Origin: Elephas maximus indicus
Lineage: Eukaryota > Chordata > Mammalia > Proboscidea > Elephantidae
Direction: 5' to 3'
DNA: 64,000 nucleotides
Assembly: GCF_024166365.1 (NCBI RefSeq)
Contig: NC_064838.1
Span: 73,052,001-73,116,000, forward strand
Shown here: in pieces, positions 11,182-21,699 of the stretch
How the letters are laid out: each line of letters opens with the position of its first letter
Numbering within the stretch: the stretch's first letter is position 1
Notes under the pieces: generated by a model
Told to the model about the DNA's origin: nothing
Database searches by the model: none
What the model saw: the letters and a program-made list of their open reading frames with translations, nothing else
Made by a program: the position numbers and the translations under genes

Positions 11182-11832
11182 CATGAGGGGTTAAATGACA
11201 AATAAGCAGCACATATCCAAGAAGTATGATAGCCAGTCAGCGGAGCCATTCAGAAGAGAAGAGAGGTTTGAGAAGTGCCCACAATTGTCAAAGACAATAG
11301 GAAGATCAAGGAAGTAAGAAAAAGCAGGGTCACCACAGCCAGGGAAGCAAAGGGATTGAATAGGGAGAGGTTAAGCAGGAAAACAAGGCTGTGTGTTTCT
11401 AAACTCCCTGTGATTCTACCAGGGCACCAAGCCATCCTGTCAACCTTAGTCAATAAGACATTCATCCAGGGCATCACTGGGCACCTCCTTCCTCCTTCCT
11501 CCTTCCTCTCATTTTCCATTAGTGATATGAGTGCAGTCCTCTCTGTAGCTGCTCAAACAGACCAGCCTCTCTTGGTCTCACATTCATGCCCTCTTTGCTG
11601 GTCCCAGCAGCCCCCAGGATATTGTCTGGAAACGGATGCTTTAATACCCAAGACCTTTCTACTTCTTCTATCCAAAAGGGATTTCCCCCCCTCCAAGAAA
11701 ATATTTCAAGAAAACAATTCCATTTTCTTGTGTGGCTGAAGAGGTGCTGCTGCTGCTGCTGCTGAGGGAAAGACCTCTCTGGATGTCATGGTGCTGAGAA
11801 GGACAAGAAGCTAACCTTGTTTTTCCTTCCCT
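11182..11832. other. Unclassified DNA with a short CTG microsatellite
   Basis: A pyrimidine-rich cctccttcctccttcc tract is near 11486-11510 and a run of six to seven GCT units is near 11747-11765. A 154-codon open frame at 11275-11739 shows no recognised domain and is treated as chance. Confidence 0.35.
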
Positions 11833-11840
11833 ACGCACAT

Positions 11841-12007
11841 ACTGGAAACCCTGGTGGCACAGTGGATAAGAGCTTCATGCTACTAACCAGAAGGTTGGTA
11901 GTTCGAACCTACCAGGTACTCCTTGGAAACTCTGTGGGGCAGCTCTACTCTGTCCTATAGGGTCGGTATGAGTTGAAATCGACTCAAGAGCAAGGAGTTT
12001 AGTTTTT
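11841..12007 (+). mobile_element. AfroSINE, first of a three-SINE cluster
   Basis: Short-form copy with head actggaaaccctggtggcac and tail ggtcggtatgagttgaaatc. It is flanked by acgcacat (11833-11840) and atgcacat (12008-12015), an 8-bp duplication with one mismatch. Confidence 0.88.
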
Positions 12008-12015
12008 ATGCACAT

Positions 12016-12220
12016 CTAGAGTCCCTGGTGGGGCAAATGGTTAATGTGTTGAGCTACCACCCAAAAGGTTGAAGGTTGGAGTCTACCCTGAGGCACCTCA
12101 GAAAAAGGCCAGGCGATCTAGTTCTAAAAAGTCAGCCTTTGAAGAATCCATGGAGCATAATTCTACCCTGACACATATAGGGTCACCATGAGTCTAAATC
12201 AAATTGGTAGTAACTGGTTT
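12016..12220 (+). mobile_element. AfroSINE long variant, second of cluster
   Basis: A different subfamily from its left neighbour: head agagtccctggtggggcaaa, then box-B-like ggttgaaggttggagtc and the aaaggccaggcgatctag segment. It sits between atgcacat (12008) and atgcacgt (12221), so it used essentially the same target site as the SINE to its left. Confidence 0.88.
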
Positions 12221-12246
12221 ATGCACGTACTAATCCCATCCCTGGA

Positions 12247-12413
12247 GCCATGGTGTCTCAGTGGTTAAGAGCTACAGCTTTTAACCAGAAGGTTGGTGGT
12301 TCAAATTCACCAGGCACTCCTTGGAAACCCTATGGGATAGTTCTACTCTGTCCTAAATGGTTGCTATGAGTCAGAATCAACTCAATGGCAATGGGTTTGT
12401 CTTTGTTTGTTTT
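12247..12413 (+). mobile_element. AfroSINE with perfect 16-bp TSD, third of cluster
   Basis: Complete short-form copy. The target taatcccatccctgga is duplicated exactly at 12231-12246 and 12414-12429. Confidence 0.95.
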
Positions 12414-12429
12414 TAATCCCATCCCTGGA

Positions 12430-12841
12430 TTCAAGATAGCAGTGTCCATGTGATGTCAATGGTGCAACCCAAGGTCTTTGGTAGAAAAGGGGCCTCTGCA
12501 CTCCAGCAACAAATGTTGAGCTGGGTTGTGATGCTGCCTGTTTCTAATGGCTCCCAGGACCCCATTCCTGAGAGATGTGTCCCATCCCTTGGCCTCCTTG
12601 CTCTTGACAATCTGACTTGCCATCGTCCGTTCTCCCTTGAGTTTGGAATTGATATATAAATAGGTAGGTTGGTATTGCTGTGCTAAGCACCTTATAGTAT
12701 TAAATCATTTAATCCTCACAAAAACTCTATGAATTAGATCCTGTTGTTAATTCTGTTGAGTTCCTGGCAGTTGCCAGTCCATATACTGCTGCAGACAGTT
12801 TGGAATTTTCTCCAGAAAAATTTTATTTGTGATATTAATGA
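12430..12841. other. No recognised element
   Basis: The part near 12690-12740 (aatcatttaatcctcacaaa) resembles an old repeat 3' end but is too short to name. No coding signal. Confidence 0.3.
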
Positions 12842-13635
12842 TTAAAAAAAAAAAAAACGAAACGCGCTGCCCTCGAGTCAACTCTGACTCATAGTGACCC
12901 TACAGGACATTAGTGGTTGGTGTATAAATTTGCATCATAGACATATGAACTGGTCTTCTTTGTAAGAGTATGGATATTATCCTATCACTGACAGCACTGT
13001 GCTTCAGGACAGACCCTGAAACGTTCTTTTTGACAGTGAATGTGACACCGCTCCTCTTCAGTTTGTCATTTCCAGCAGAGTAGACCACATGATTGTCTGA
13101 TTCAAAATGACCAATTCCAGTCCCTTTCAAGCTCACTAATGCCTAGAATATCAGTCTTTACCTGTTCTATTTCTTTGTTGAAGACTTCCAGTTTTCCTAG
13201 ATTTATACTGCGTACATTCCACATTCCAATTATTAATGGATATTTACAGCTGTTTCTTCTCATTTTGAGTCTTGCCACATCAGCATACAAAGATCCTGAA
13301 AGCTTGACTCCATCCGAGTCATTAAGGTCTACTCTGCTTTATGGAGGGCAGCTATGCCCCAGTTGTTTTTTGAGTGCCTTCCAAGATGAGGGACTCATCT
13401 TCTAGCACTATATCACACAATGTTCTGCTGCTATTCAGAAGGTTTTCATTGGCCAGTTTTTTTTAGAAGTCACCATGTCCTACTTAACCATCTATCTTAG
13501 TCTGGAAGCTCCACTGAAACCTATCCACCATGGGTGACCCTGCTGGTATTAGAAATACTGGTGGTAGCATAGTTTCCAGCATCACAGCAACATGAAAACC
13601 ACCACAGTAAAATAAACTGGCAAACAAGTGGTGGG
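12842..13635 (-). mobile_element. RTE 5' part joined to AfroSINE/RTE tail (chimeric element)
   Basis: Read on the minus strand, this begins with the RTE 5' UTR (plus 13635 down to about 13280) and continues into the endonuclease domain start, with motifs such as GMWNVRSINLGKLEVF and ILGISELERDWNW (the Asn and Glu positions of an APE-type endonuclease). At plus 12906 it switches abruptly to a SINE-type tail and a poly-A (plus 12842-12856). The rest of the RTE ORF, including all of the reverse transcriptase, is missing. It may be a deleted RTE transcript or a template-switch chimera. Confidence 0.75.
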
Positions 13636-13904
13636 AAAACTGCCTAGATAAAAATAAAAGCAAAACAAAAATAATTTTAAATACCATTGTGCTTATTTGA
13701 AAAGTTTTGTATAAAACATGGCAATGGCCTACATGACCACTCAACTTCCCTTTCAGATCTAGGATAATTCTTTAAAGTTTTGGCCCCTAATTCTTCTAAA
13801 TGTGTGGTGTTCACTCGACCCTGTTCGTCTGCCCCCCTCTGGCAGCCATTATACAAATAACAGGTTGAAGAACAACTCTTCGGGCAATGGTTGCTTTCTC
13901 TTTC
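13636..13904. other. No recognised element
   Basis: Short AT-rich spacer without visible coding or repeat signatures. Confidence 0.3.
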
Positions 13905-14385
13905 ATCGATATTTCATTTATTCGTATGAACATCACCTACTATACACCGGGCTGTACACTAGATGCTAGACATAAGAAACTAACAAGATAGAACACTGCA
14001 GTCAAGGGTGGTAGACAAACAAGTGAATAGATAATTACAAATTAGTGAAACAAGAGTCGTGGAGAAGCATACAGAGAATGCTGGGAGTGTAGATAGGATA
14101 CTTGGGCTGGCCTTGCCATTGTTAGGGGGAATGATGGGACGTGAAGGAAGTCGAGAAGCTGGGCATTGAGAAGGGCAGGTAGAGTTCCTAAATTCAAGTA
14201 GGAATAGGAGATAAGAGAAGTCAATGGGAATTCAGTGAGCTGCAAGGATGCTCATTCAATATGCAAGAAGTCAGACCACAGGTTTCAAGGGAGGAGAGCA
14301 ACAGGTGGGGTCAGAGAGATTGGTTGGGGCCAGATCACAATAGGCTTTTTATGTCACTAGAGTTTGAGCTTTTATCCCCTAGGCT
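13905..14385 (-). mobile_element. L2-like element, reverse strand
   Basis: The left end (catcacctactatacaccggg) is the reverse complement of the L2 3' terminus. The right part contains ccagatcacaataggctttt and gtttgagcttttatcccc, matching the upstream L2 body in reverse. Strongly diverged. Confidence 0.5.
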
Positions 14386-14494
14386 AGTGGTCCCCAAACT
14401 TTTTTGATTATGTTCCTCATTAGTAAAAATATATGTGTATACAAAAAAAAAATATACCTCCAATATATGAATATTTATTCATTTATACATTTTA

Positions 14495-14743
14495 TACCTA
14501 GGCAGTGTAGTGTAATGGTTAAGAGCTTGGTTTCTGGAGCCAGATGGACTATATTCCAAATCCTGGCTTTGCTACTTTTTAGGGGTGTGACCCTGAGCAA
14601 ACAACCTCTCTGTACCTCAGCTTCCTCATCTGTAAACTGAGGATAATAGCAGACTCACCACCTCTGAGGGTTGTAGAAAGGGCCAAATTAAGTAATTCAT
14701 GAGAACTTAGAACAATGCCCGGCACATGATAAATGTTATGTTA
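14495..14743 (+). mobile_element. MIR, nearly complete
   Basis: Head gtgtagtgtaatggttaaga, core gaccctgagcaaacaacctc then ctcatctgtaaactgaggat, and 3' end caatgcccggcacatgataa can all be seen. This is the best preserved MIR in the window. Confidence 0.85.
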
Positions 14744-14893
14744 ACTTGCTGTCATCGATTCTGACTCATAATGACACTATAGGACAGGGTATGACTGCCC
14801 CATAGGATTTCCAAAGAGTGGGTGGTGGATACCAACTGCCAACCTTTTGGTTGGCAGTCGAGCTCTCAACCATCGCCCCACCAGGGCTCTGAA
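14744..14893 (-). mobile_element. AfroSINE, reverse strand
   Basis: The tail (tgtcatcgattctgactcat) is at the left and the head (ctcaaccatcgccccaccag) at the right. It directly abuts the MIR 3' end. Confidence 0.88.
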
Positions 14894-14981
14894 TATTATT
14901 CTATACATCTACTACTGAGTGCCATTATAAAAGTGGAGTTGGAATTTCTACCTATTTTTTTTTTTTTTTAAGGGCTCCACC

Positions 14982-15148
14982 AGAAACCTTGCCGGTGTAG
15001 CGGTTAAGTGTTACGGCTGCTAGCCAAACGGTCGGGAGTTGGAATCCGCCAGGCGCTCCTTGGAAACTCTATGGGGCAGCTCTACTCTGTACTATAGGGT
15101 CACTATGAGTCGGAATCGACTCGATGGCACTGGGTTTGGTCTTTGGTT
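14982..15148 (+). mobile_element. AfroSINE with 12-bp TSD (one mismatch)
   Basis: A well preserved short-form copy with several retained CpG sites (cggtgtagcgg, tcggaatcgactcgatgg). Flanks are aagggctccacc (14970-14981) and aggggctccacc (15149-15160). CpG retention suggests it is among the younger insertions. Confidence 0.93.
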
Positions 15149-15403
15149 AGGGGCTCCACCTACCCCAGAAAATCTGTTTTAACACAAACTCACTTCAAAA
15201 TGTCAAGAATTATTTTCATCCTCAAAACTTGTAACTGGAAGAGCAGACCTCCTCTAACCCCTCACCCTACCTGACAGTAAATAGCTTTGGCCTGTCCTGA
15301 TTGTACTTATACCAAACTCATCAGTGTAGGTAATTCTTGCATTTAACTCAAAGCAGTGACCTGGGGCCTGGGGTGGGAACTGAGGACCTTCTTTTATAAC
15401 AAG

Positions 15404-15462
15404 CTTCCAAGTAGTGCTGGTGCTACTGGTCCAAGTACTACACTTTCAAATTTTGAAAAGAA
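15404..15462 (+). mobile_element. MER5A-like hAT DNA transposon fragment
   Basis: The segment agtgctggtgctactggtcc followed by tactacactttcaaa matches the conserved 3' end of MER5-type non-autonomous hAT elements. Short fragment. Confidence 0.5.
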
Positions 15463-15507
15463 AATATAAATATCAAATAAACTACCTTTAAAAAATATTT
15501 TTATTTT

Positions 15508-16015
15508 TCCAGCACAACCAGATGGTGCCTGGCTACCATCACCAAACACTCTGACAGGGATCACAAGAGAGGCTTCCAGACAGAGCTGGAGAAAAATGGA
15601 GAACAAAATTCTAACTCACAAAAAAAGACCAGACTTACTGGTTTGACAGAGACAGGAGAAACCACAAGAGTATGGCCCCGGACACTCTTCTAACTCAGTA
15701 CTGAAGTCACTCCTGAGGTTCCACCTTCAGCCAAAGATTAGACAGGCCCATAAAACAAACAATAATGCACGTAGCTCAACCGCGTATACCAGACTAAATG
15801 GGCCTACCAGCCCAGGGGCAAGATCGAGAAGGCAAGAGGGCACAGGAAAGCTGGACGCATGGAAATGGGGAACCCAAGGTTAAAAAGGGGAGAGTGCTGA
15901 CATGTCGCAGGGCTGGCAACTAATGTCACAAAATAATATGTGTATTAACTGTTTAATGAGAAACTAATTTGTTCTGTAAACCATCTACAGCACAATAAAA
16001 ACAAATAAATAAATC
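15508..16015 (+). mobile_element. 5'-truncated L1 (3' UTR only) with perfect 15-bp TSD
   Basis: The 508 bp match the 3' UTR seen at 57080-57563 (for example agatggtgcctggctaccat and aaagaccagacttactggtt) and end at an A-rich tail. The target aaatatttttatttt is present exactly at 15493-15507 and 16016-16030. Truncation occurred inside the 3' UTR, so no coding sequence was copied. Confidence 0.92.
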
Positions 16016-16074
16016 AAATATTTTTATTTTACATGGGACACAGCACACTTTTCTTCTCACTAAAAAATATAAGT

Positions 16075-16111
16075 GTGTGTGTATATATATAATATATATA
16101 TATATGTATAT
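16075..16111 (+). repeat. TG/TA microsatellite
   Basis: A short (tg)n then (ta)n tract immediately 5' of the next SINE. Confidence 0.85.
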
Positions 16112-16286
16112 AAACCCTGGTGGCGTAGGGGTTAAGAATTCAACTGCAAACCCAAAGGTCAGGGTCGTAAGTCTGAATCCACTAGGCTCTCCTGGGAAAC
16201 CCTATGGGGCAGTTCTACTCTGTCCTACAAGGTTGCTGTGTGTTGGAATCGACTTGTCGGCAACGGTTTGGTTTTGTTTTGGTTTA
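16112..16286 (+). mobile_element. AfroSINE
   Basis: The head aaaccctggtggcgtagggg and tail gttggaatcgacttgtcggc are clear. It is inserted at the edge of a TA-rich microsatellite, so the target duplication cannot be resolved. Confidence 0.9.
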
Positions 16287-16767
16287 ATACATATATCTGT
16301 ATGTGTGTGTTTTAGCAAAGGTAAATATGCTCAATTTTTGGACAATGTTGGTTTAGCTCTAAATTCAGATTATTCCAGAACTTGAAAAAGAACTTGAGCA
16401 ACAAGCACAGATACCAAATAGAAAAAGTGCCTTATGGACTTTGCCTAACAAGTTGTGATACTCGTTTTTCAGCCTTATCCACTAGGTATGCAAAGCTCCT
16501 TGTTCAAATTCAGCTAACAATTTCCATTTTTCCTAATGTCAATCAGTTATTGTTGCAAAATATTGGAAGGCTCTACATTTTCATATTGTTAACAAATTAC
16601 CTTATTTTAGTTTTTTAGGAGGACCAAATACCCTGTTTCCAAGCCTTTAAAGCATAGAAATGATGTTAATAGGTGGCCCACTTACATAATATTCTGCCTC
16701 AAAATCGCCTAACACTAGAGACACTTAAACTACCCATTGTCAGTATACTCTCTCCAAAGTACGAGTT
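16287..16767. other. No recognised element
   Basis: AT-rich DNA with two short adjacent open frames (16077-16385 and 16382-16618), the first of which begins in the SINE. Neither shows family features. Confidence 0.35.
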
Positions 16768-16985
16768 TAATTTTTTTTATTGTGTTGTAAGTGAAAGTTT
16801 ACAGCTCTAGTTGCTCATACAAAAATTTATAAACACATTGTTATGTGACCCTAGTTGCTCTCTCTATAATGACAGCACACTCACCGTTTCCACCCCAGAT
16901 TTCTCTTGTCCATTCAACCAGCTCCTGTCCCTTTCTGCCTTCTCATCTTGCCTTGGGACTGCATGAGTTTATTTTGAAAAGCTGT
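16768..16985 (-). mobile_element. L1 3' UTR fragment, reverse strand
   Basis: The left edge ttttttttattgtgttgtaa followed by gtgaaagtttacagctctag is the antisense of the L1 3' terminus seen at 56240-56290. It extends about 215 bp and is 5'-truncated. Confidence 0.8.
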
Positions 16986-17199
16986 TACTCTCTCTCTCTC
17001 TTTCGTTTTGTTAGAGCATAACTTTTGCCCTGAAAAGACAAATATAGTTATTTTTTCAAATATCCTTTAAGTGCATTACTGACATCGTTTTCATCATGGA
17101 AAAGGTCAGCAAGTTTGGAACATTATTTATTTATAAAAGAAAAATAACACATTAAATCTGGTAACTCTTTTAAGTACATTGCCACAGGGAAGCTCCTTT

Positions 17200-17626
17200 T
17201 TCCCCCAGGTTGGTCATTTATTGTACAGATGGAGAACCACATGATGAGTTGACATGAGCTTCTCCAGGCGTGAGAGCATACTAGTTGAGGGTCAGACAGT
17301 TTAGAACATGTTGCTTTCACAGCTGGAGTTTCTTCCAGACCTTAAGTTGAAGTACAGGAGAAGCAAAGCAATGCCCAGTACGTGACCAGCACACGATTCA
17401 TTTTACTGGTGAGAGTACAAGACTTGAAATACTTTTTTAGTGCCACTGAACTGAAATAGTGCATCAGTTTCTGGAGCCGTCATGATTTTCAATCTTGTCA
17501 AAGCCACGAATTCTGCATCCTGTGTCCTTCAACATATACAGCCACCCTCGGCCCCAGAGAAACCCTTTTAACCTCATGTACTGTGATTGTGGAACACGTT
17601 TTCTTTCTCACCCATGTATTCTACTT
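17200..17626 (-). other. Candidate minus-strand terminal exon with poly-A signal (speculative)
   Basis: On the minus strand a polypyrimidine run ends in acctag, an acceptable 3' splice site, so an exon would begin at 17626. One frame stays open for 16 codons to a TGA at 17576-17574 (VEYMGEKENVFHNHST), and an AATAAA lies at plus 17217-17222, about 350 bp downstream. No upstream exon or parent protein was recognised. It may be coincidence, since the same frame is also open upstream through the would-be intron. Confidence 0.2.
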
Positions 17627-18123
17627 CTAGGTAAAAAAAAAAGTAGGTAGGTCTAATTGGCATTTCTCCCCTTTTGTTAAAATACATGTAAAACAAAAAG
17701 CCCCCATTGATAATACACAGTTCACCACAGATAATACAGAAAATGTACATATTGTTCCTATTAGAGTGACTGACCCAGTGGTGTGCTGTTAAATGTTTAA
17801 CAACCAGCTGTTTGTAAAGAAAAAAAGGTATTGATTTGCAATGCCTGCTAATTCTCATGGTGTAAACACTCCCACCACGGCGAATTTCAAGCTACCAACG
17901 TGATGTCATGACCACAGAGTTGGGAAGAGATGCATAGCAGCACAGCGATGCAGCCCATATCCATCATCAAGATACAATAGGTGGAAGTAATCTCAAGAGC
18001 ACACATAATAGTAAAATGCAGTAAAATAACTGGAAGTGATGCATTTTGAGGGCTGATTAACTTTTGCTTTTAAAATAACTTATTAAATTATAAGTTTACA
18101 TATGTGATTTTTTAATAATGTCC
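17627..18123. other. No recognised element
   Basis: Unassigned sequence. No repeat core is visible, and the 94-codon open frame reaching into this stretch has no family signature. Confidence 0.3.
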
Positions 18124-18132
18124 GTTTATCAA

Positions 18133-18343
18133 GGAGTCCCTGGGTAGTGCAAACTGTTAACAAACTCAACTCCTAACCAAAAGGTTAGAAGTACCAGTCT
18201 ACCCAGAGGTGCCTCTCAAGAAAGGCCTGGCAATCTACCTCCAAAATGTCAGCGACTGAAAACCCTATGGAGCACGGTTCCACTCAGACACACATGGGGT
18301 CACCATGAGTTGGAGTCAGCCTGGCTGGCAACTGGTAACTGGT
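18133..18343 (+). mobile_element. AfroSINE long variant with 9-bp TSD
   Basis: Head ggagtccctgggtagtgcaa, middle aaaggcctggcaatctacct and tail caccatgagttggagtcagc. The target gtttatcaa is at 18124-18132 and 18344-18352. Confidence 0.93.
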
Positions 18344-18670
18344 GTTTATCAACAGACTCACGAAATTCCTGAAAAGTTAATAATATACACTTGAGAGCTA
18401 GTACAAGCCAACTCCAGCAGCACTTGGATCTTACCATGCTAAAACAACAAGACTTTGTGGAGAACATTGAGTTAAAGCTCTTTTTCATTCACTTAAAGCT
18501 GACAGGCACCATACACAATAGCTTCTTCCTGATTCTTGGTTTCTTCTCTTAACAGGAGGAACCAGAGCAGTAATGATAGAAGAGAGTAGTCTTGTCACAA
18601 AATTTTTTGATATATACCCTTTTGGATTTTTTTCATGTGTTTGTAGGCATGAGTGTGTGTATGTGTCTAA

Positions 18671-18823
18671 AGAAAAACCAAACCAAACTCGTTGACTCAT
18701 AGTGACTCCATAGTACAGAATAGAACTACCCCATACAGTTTCCAAAGAGCACCTGGTGAATTCGAACTGCCAACCTTTTGGTTAGCAGCCATAGCTCTTA
18801 ACCTCTAGGCCACCAGGGTTTCC
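18671..18823 (-). mobile_element. AfroSINE, reverse, perfect 12-bp TSD
   Basis: The tail side begins accaaaccaaactcgttgac and the head ends ctctaggccaccagggtttc. The target gtatgtgtctaa is at 18659-18670 and 18824-18835. Confidence 0.94.
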
Positions 18824-18835
18824 GTATGTGTCTAA

Positions 18836-19194
18836 GTGTACATATATGTATAACTGTATAATAAATGATATGAGACATTAAGGATTTTTGAACAATTGAA
18901 GATATAGGGAAAGGACCGGACTGAGCTTGGACCAAGCTAATCTAAATGGACTGTATTGGTGTTGCACACTTTGTGGTTTTTAGGGCTGGATGATTTAAAT
19001 GCCCTGGAGTCAGCCTATTGTGTGATTATCTCTATAGATAATAGGTGAGACTGCAATTAAAGACCTGGGACTTATATCCTTGTGTGCTGTGCTGGCATTA
19101 CAGTAGAGTTTAAGTTTCTGCATGCAGCATTTCTGGATCCGACTTTAGGTTTATTCATTTATTTAGTCAGTTAGTTGGCAACTTGCCCACCAAA
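18836..19194. other. No recognised element
   Basis: About 360 bp of sequence with no recognised repeat or gene signal. Confidence 0.3.
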
Positions 19195-20125
19195 AATGGT
19201 TCACCGTTTACCTTCTTATCAACAATATATGAGTCCCTCTTTTTTCACATCTACAGCAATACTCTGTAATATTATTCTTCTTATCATTGTTTTTAAAACC
19301 TTTGCCAAACTTAGCAAGTGAAAAATATTGTTAGATATGCATTCTTTAATTATGAGGGAGGTTGAAGATCATTTCATATCTTTGTTGGTGATTTGTATTT
19401 CTTTTTTTGAAAAGTGTTTCTTCATGCTCTTTTATATTGGCTTGTTTATCTCTTTATTGATTTGAAAGAGCTCTTTACACTTTTAGAATATTACAGTTTT
19501 GTCTATTATATACAGCAACCCCTCCCCCTCCAGTTTGGCATTTGCATTTTAATTTTGTCTTGTTGCTGTTGTCATCATTTGCCATACAGGAATTTCCATT
19601 TATGGAGTTAAATATATGAATATTTTCTATTATGGTTTTTCTGCTTTGTCTCGAATTATAAAAATATTCATCTATGTTTTCTTCTATTATTCTTATTGTT
19701 TAATTTTTAAATTTGTCTTTAATCCACTATTTATTTTTAACAATACGTGAAGTAGAGATTCATTTTTTCCTAAAATATCAACTAATTATCCTAAGACTAT
19801 CCTTTTATTTTAATAATTCACACTTTCCCTATTTAAAACTTACTTTTATAATACCCTAAAACAAACAAGAAAAAAACCCAAGCACATTGCGGTCGAGTCG
19901 GTTCTGACTCAAAGCAACCCCATAGGACGGGGTAGAATTGCGCTGTAGAGCTGTCAAGGAGCACCTGGTGGATTCAAACTGCCGATCTTTTGGTTAGCAG
20001 CTATAGCTCCTAACCATCATGCCACCAGGGTTTCCTATAATATGCTATGTTTATATAAATAGGTGAAGATACAGACTTGTTATTCTGTTCTATTGATCTG
20101 TCTTTTTATCCCTTTGCTAGTATCA
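19195..20125 (-). mobile_element. Old L1 ORF2 region, reverse strand, interrupted by a SINE
   Basis: T-rich text such as gaagatcatttcatatcttt and aagtgtttcttcatgctctt is the antisense of an old L1 ORF2 3' region. It continues past the SINE at 19859-20034 as tgttctattgatctgtcttt. Too decayed for open frames. Confidence 0.65.
19859..20034 (-). mobile_element. AfroSINE, reverse strand
   Basis: The tail (cacattgcggtcgagtcggt) and head (ctaaccatcatgccaccagg) are both present. Flanks tataatacc and tataatatg suggest a 7-bp target duplication. It is inserted in old L1 sequence. Confidence 0.9.
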
Positions 20126-20257
20126 CAGCCTCCTCATTAGAGACATTTTATACCACAATTCATCACACACTACCTTTGTTTGTCTTATGTCTTTTTGCTA
20201 TTCTCATTTGTTTACTCACCCAAATAGCTTTGGAATCACTTAGTCAACTGCCTTTGA

Positions 20258-21475
20258 AAATATGTAAAGATATTCAGACATTGCAATATGGGACTGGTAT
20301 AGGAATATACACACTAATTAAATAGAATAGGAAGTCTAGAACTGGACCCAAGTTATATACGGGAACTTGGTTTGTGGGGAGGGGAACATTTAAAATCAGT
20401 AGGAAAAGGATGGGTTATTCAATAAGCAATCTTAAAGCAATCACTTATAGATTTGGAAGAAAGTGTAAGTTAGCTCTCAACCTCACACCATAATAACCTC
20501 ACACAAGTGAATTAAATGCACGAGAAGAAAATATAGGATGATGCATTTAAGATTGTGGGTTGAGGAGGGATTTCTCAGTGTGATACAAATCAGAGGCCAT
20601 AAGAGGAAAATTGGACAGACTCTGTTTCATAAAGTTAAAAGCTTTGTCATAACAACAACCACCAAAAAAAAAAGAGAAAGAAAAACAGATGAGGGGAAAA
20701 TAGCTGTAATATGTTTAACAGACAAAGGGTAAGATATATTATGGAGTTCCTATAAATTAATAGCAAAAAAAAGAAACACAACTTTAAAATGATCAAAGGA
20801 TATAAATAGTCGAATTATGAAAGAAGAAACACAAACAGCCATGAAAACTGTGAAAAGCAGCTCCATTTTGCTAGTGATCAAGAAAACGTACAACTAAACA
20901 CCAACAGGAGACAATATTTGCTTATGAGATGGGCAAAATTTTAAAAAGATTGATTGCCCCCAATGTTGAAAACAGTATGAGAAAATGGCCTTTCTTGAGG
21001 AAATGTAAATAGGAGCAAGGTTTTTGGAGACTAACTTGATGGCATCTATCAAAATGTTAACTGTATATACCCTATGACCAGAAAGAACACTCTTTGGAAC
21101 TGATCCTACAGAAATGCTAGCTTAAGTGTGTAAAAATATATGTATAACAATATTTATTTTAGCAAAGGCACTGGAAACATCTCAAATATTCTTTAATAGG
21201 CAGATGGATAAATGGATGATGGTGCAACCCTCCTTCAAACATTTACCCTGGTTAAGAGGAACTGGATAGTTGTGTATTAATAGCTTGGAAAGATATCCAA
21301 ACCATATTGATAAGTGAAAAAAAATTGAAGCACAGAATAGAAAAATGATCCACTTATGTAAAAAAAAAAAAAAGTGTGTGTGTTCTGTGCAGGTGTGTAA
21401 GAGTATAATCCAAACTAGAAAGAGTGATTACTTCTGAACGAAATATTTTGTGACACATTTCTGATTTTTTTAATA
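20258..21475 (+). mobile_element. Old L1 ORF2 3' region, forward strand
   Basis: Recognisable L1 text includes gacattgcaatatgggactg, tataggatgatgcatttaag and ctcaaatattctttaatagg then cagatggataaatgg, the final ORF2 section. All frames are broken. Confidence 0.65.
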
Positions 21476-21699
21476 TAATGAGCTCTTAAAATTAAATGTT
21501 TTTCTTAAAAGAATGATTTGGCAAATTCTGACAAAAATGTTAATAATTTGGAATTTACACTATATTTCTAGATTGCTTTGAGAATAATTGACATCTTTTC
21601 AATATTGATTTCTAAACTACAAATACAGAATGTCTCTCCATTTATTTAAGTCTTCTCTGTCTCTCAATAAAGTTTGAAATTTTCCTTTGCTGGTCTTTT
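21476..21699 (-). mobile_element. Old L1 fragment, reverse strand
   Basis: The sequence ttgagaataattgacatctt followed by aatattgatttctaaac is antisense L1 ORF2. It lies tail to tail against the forward L1 on its left. Confidence 0.55.

Noticed and set aside
11275-11739. 154-codon open frame
   Set aside because: Composition and frame show no domain, no splice context and no Kozak-like start; treated as chance.
11747-11765. Expanded CTG disease-type repeat
   Set aside because: Only six to seven units, not within a recognised gene.
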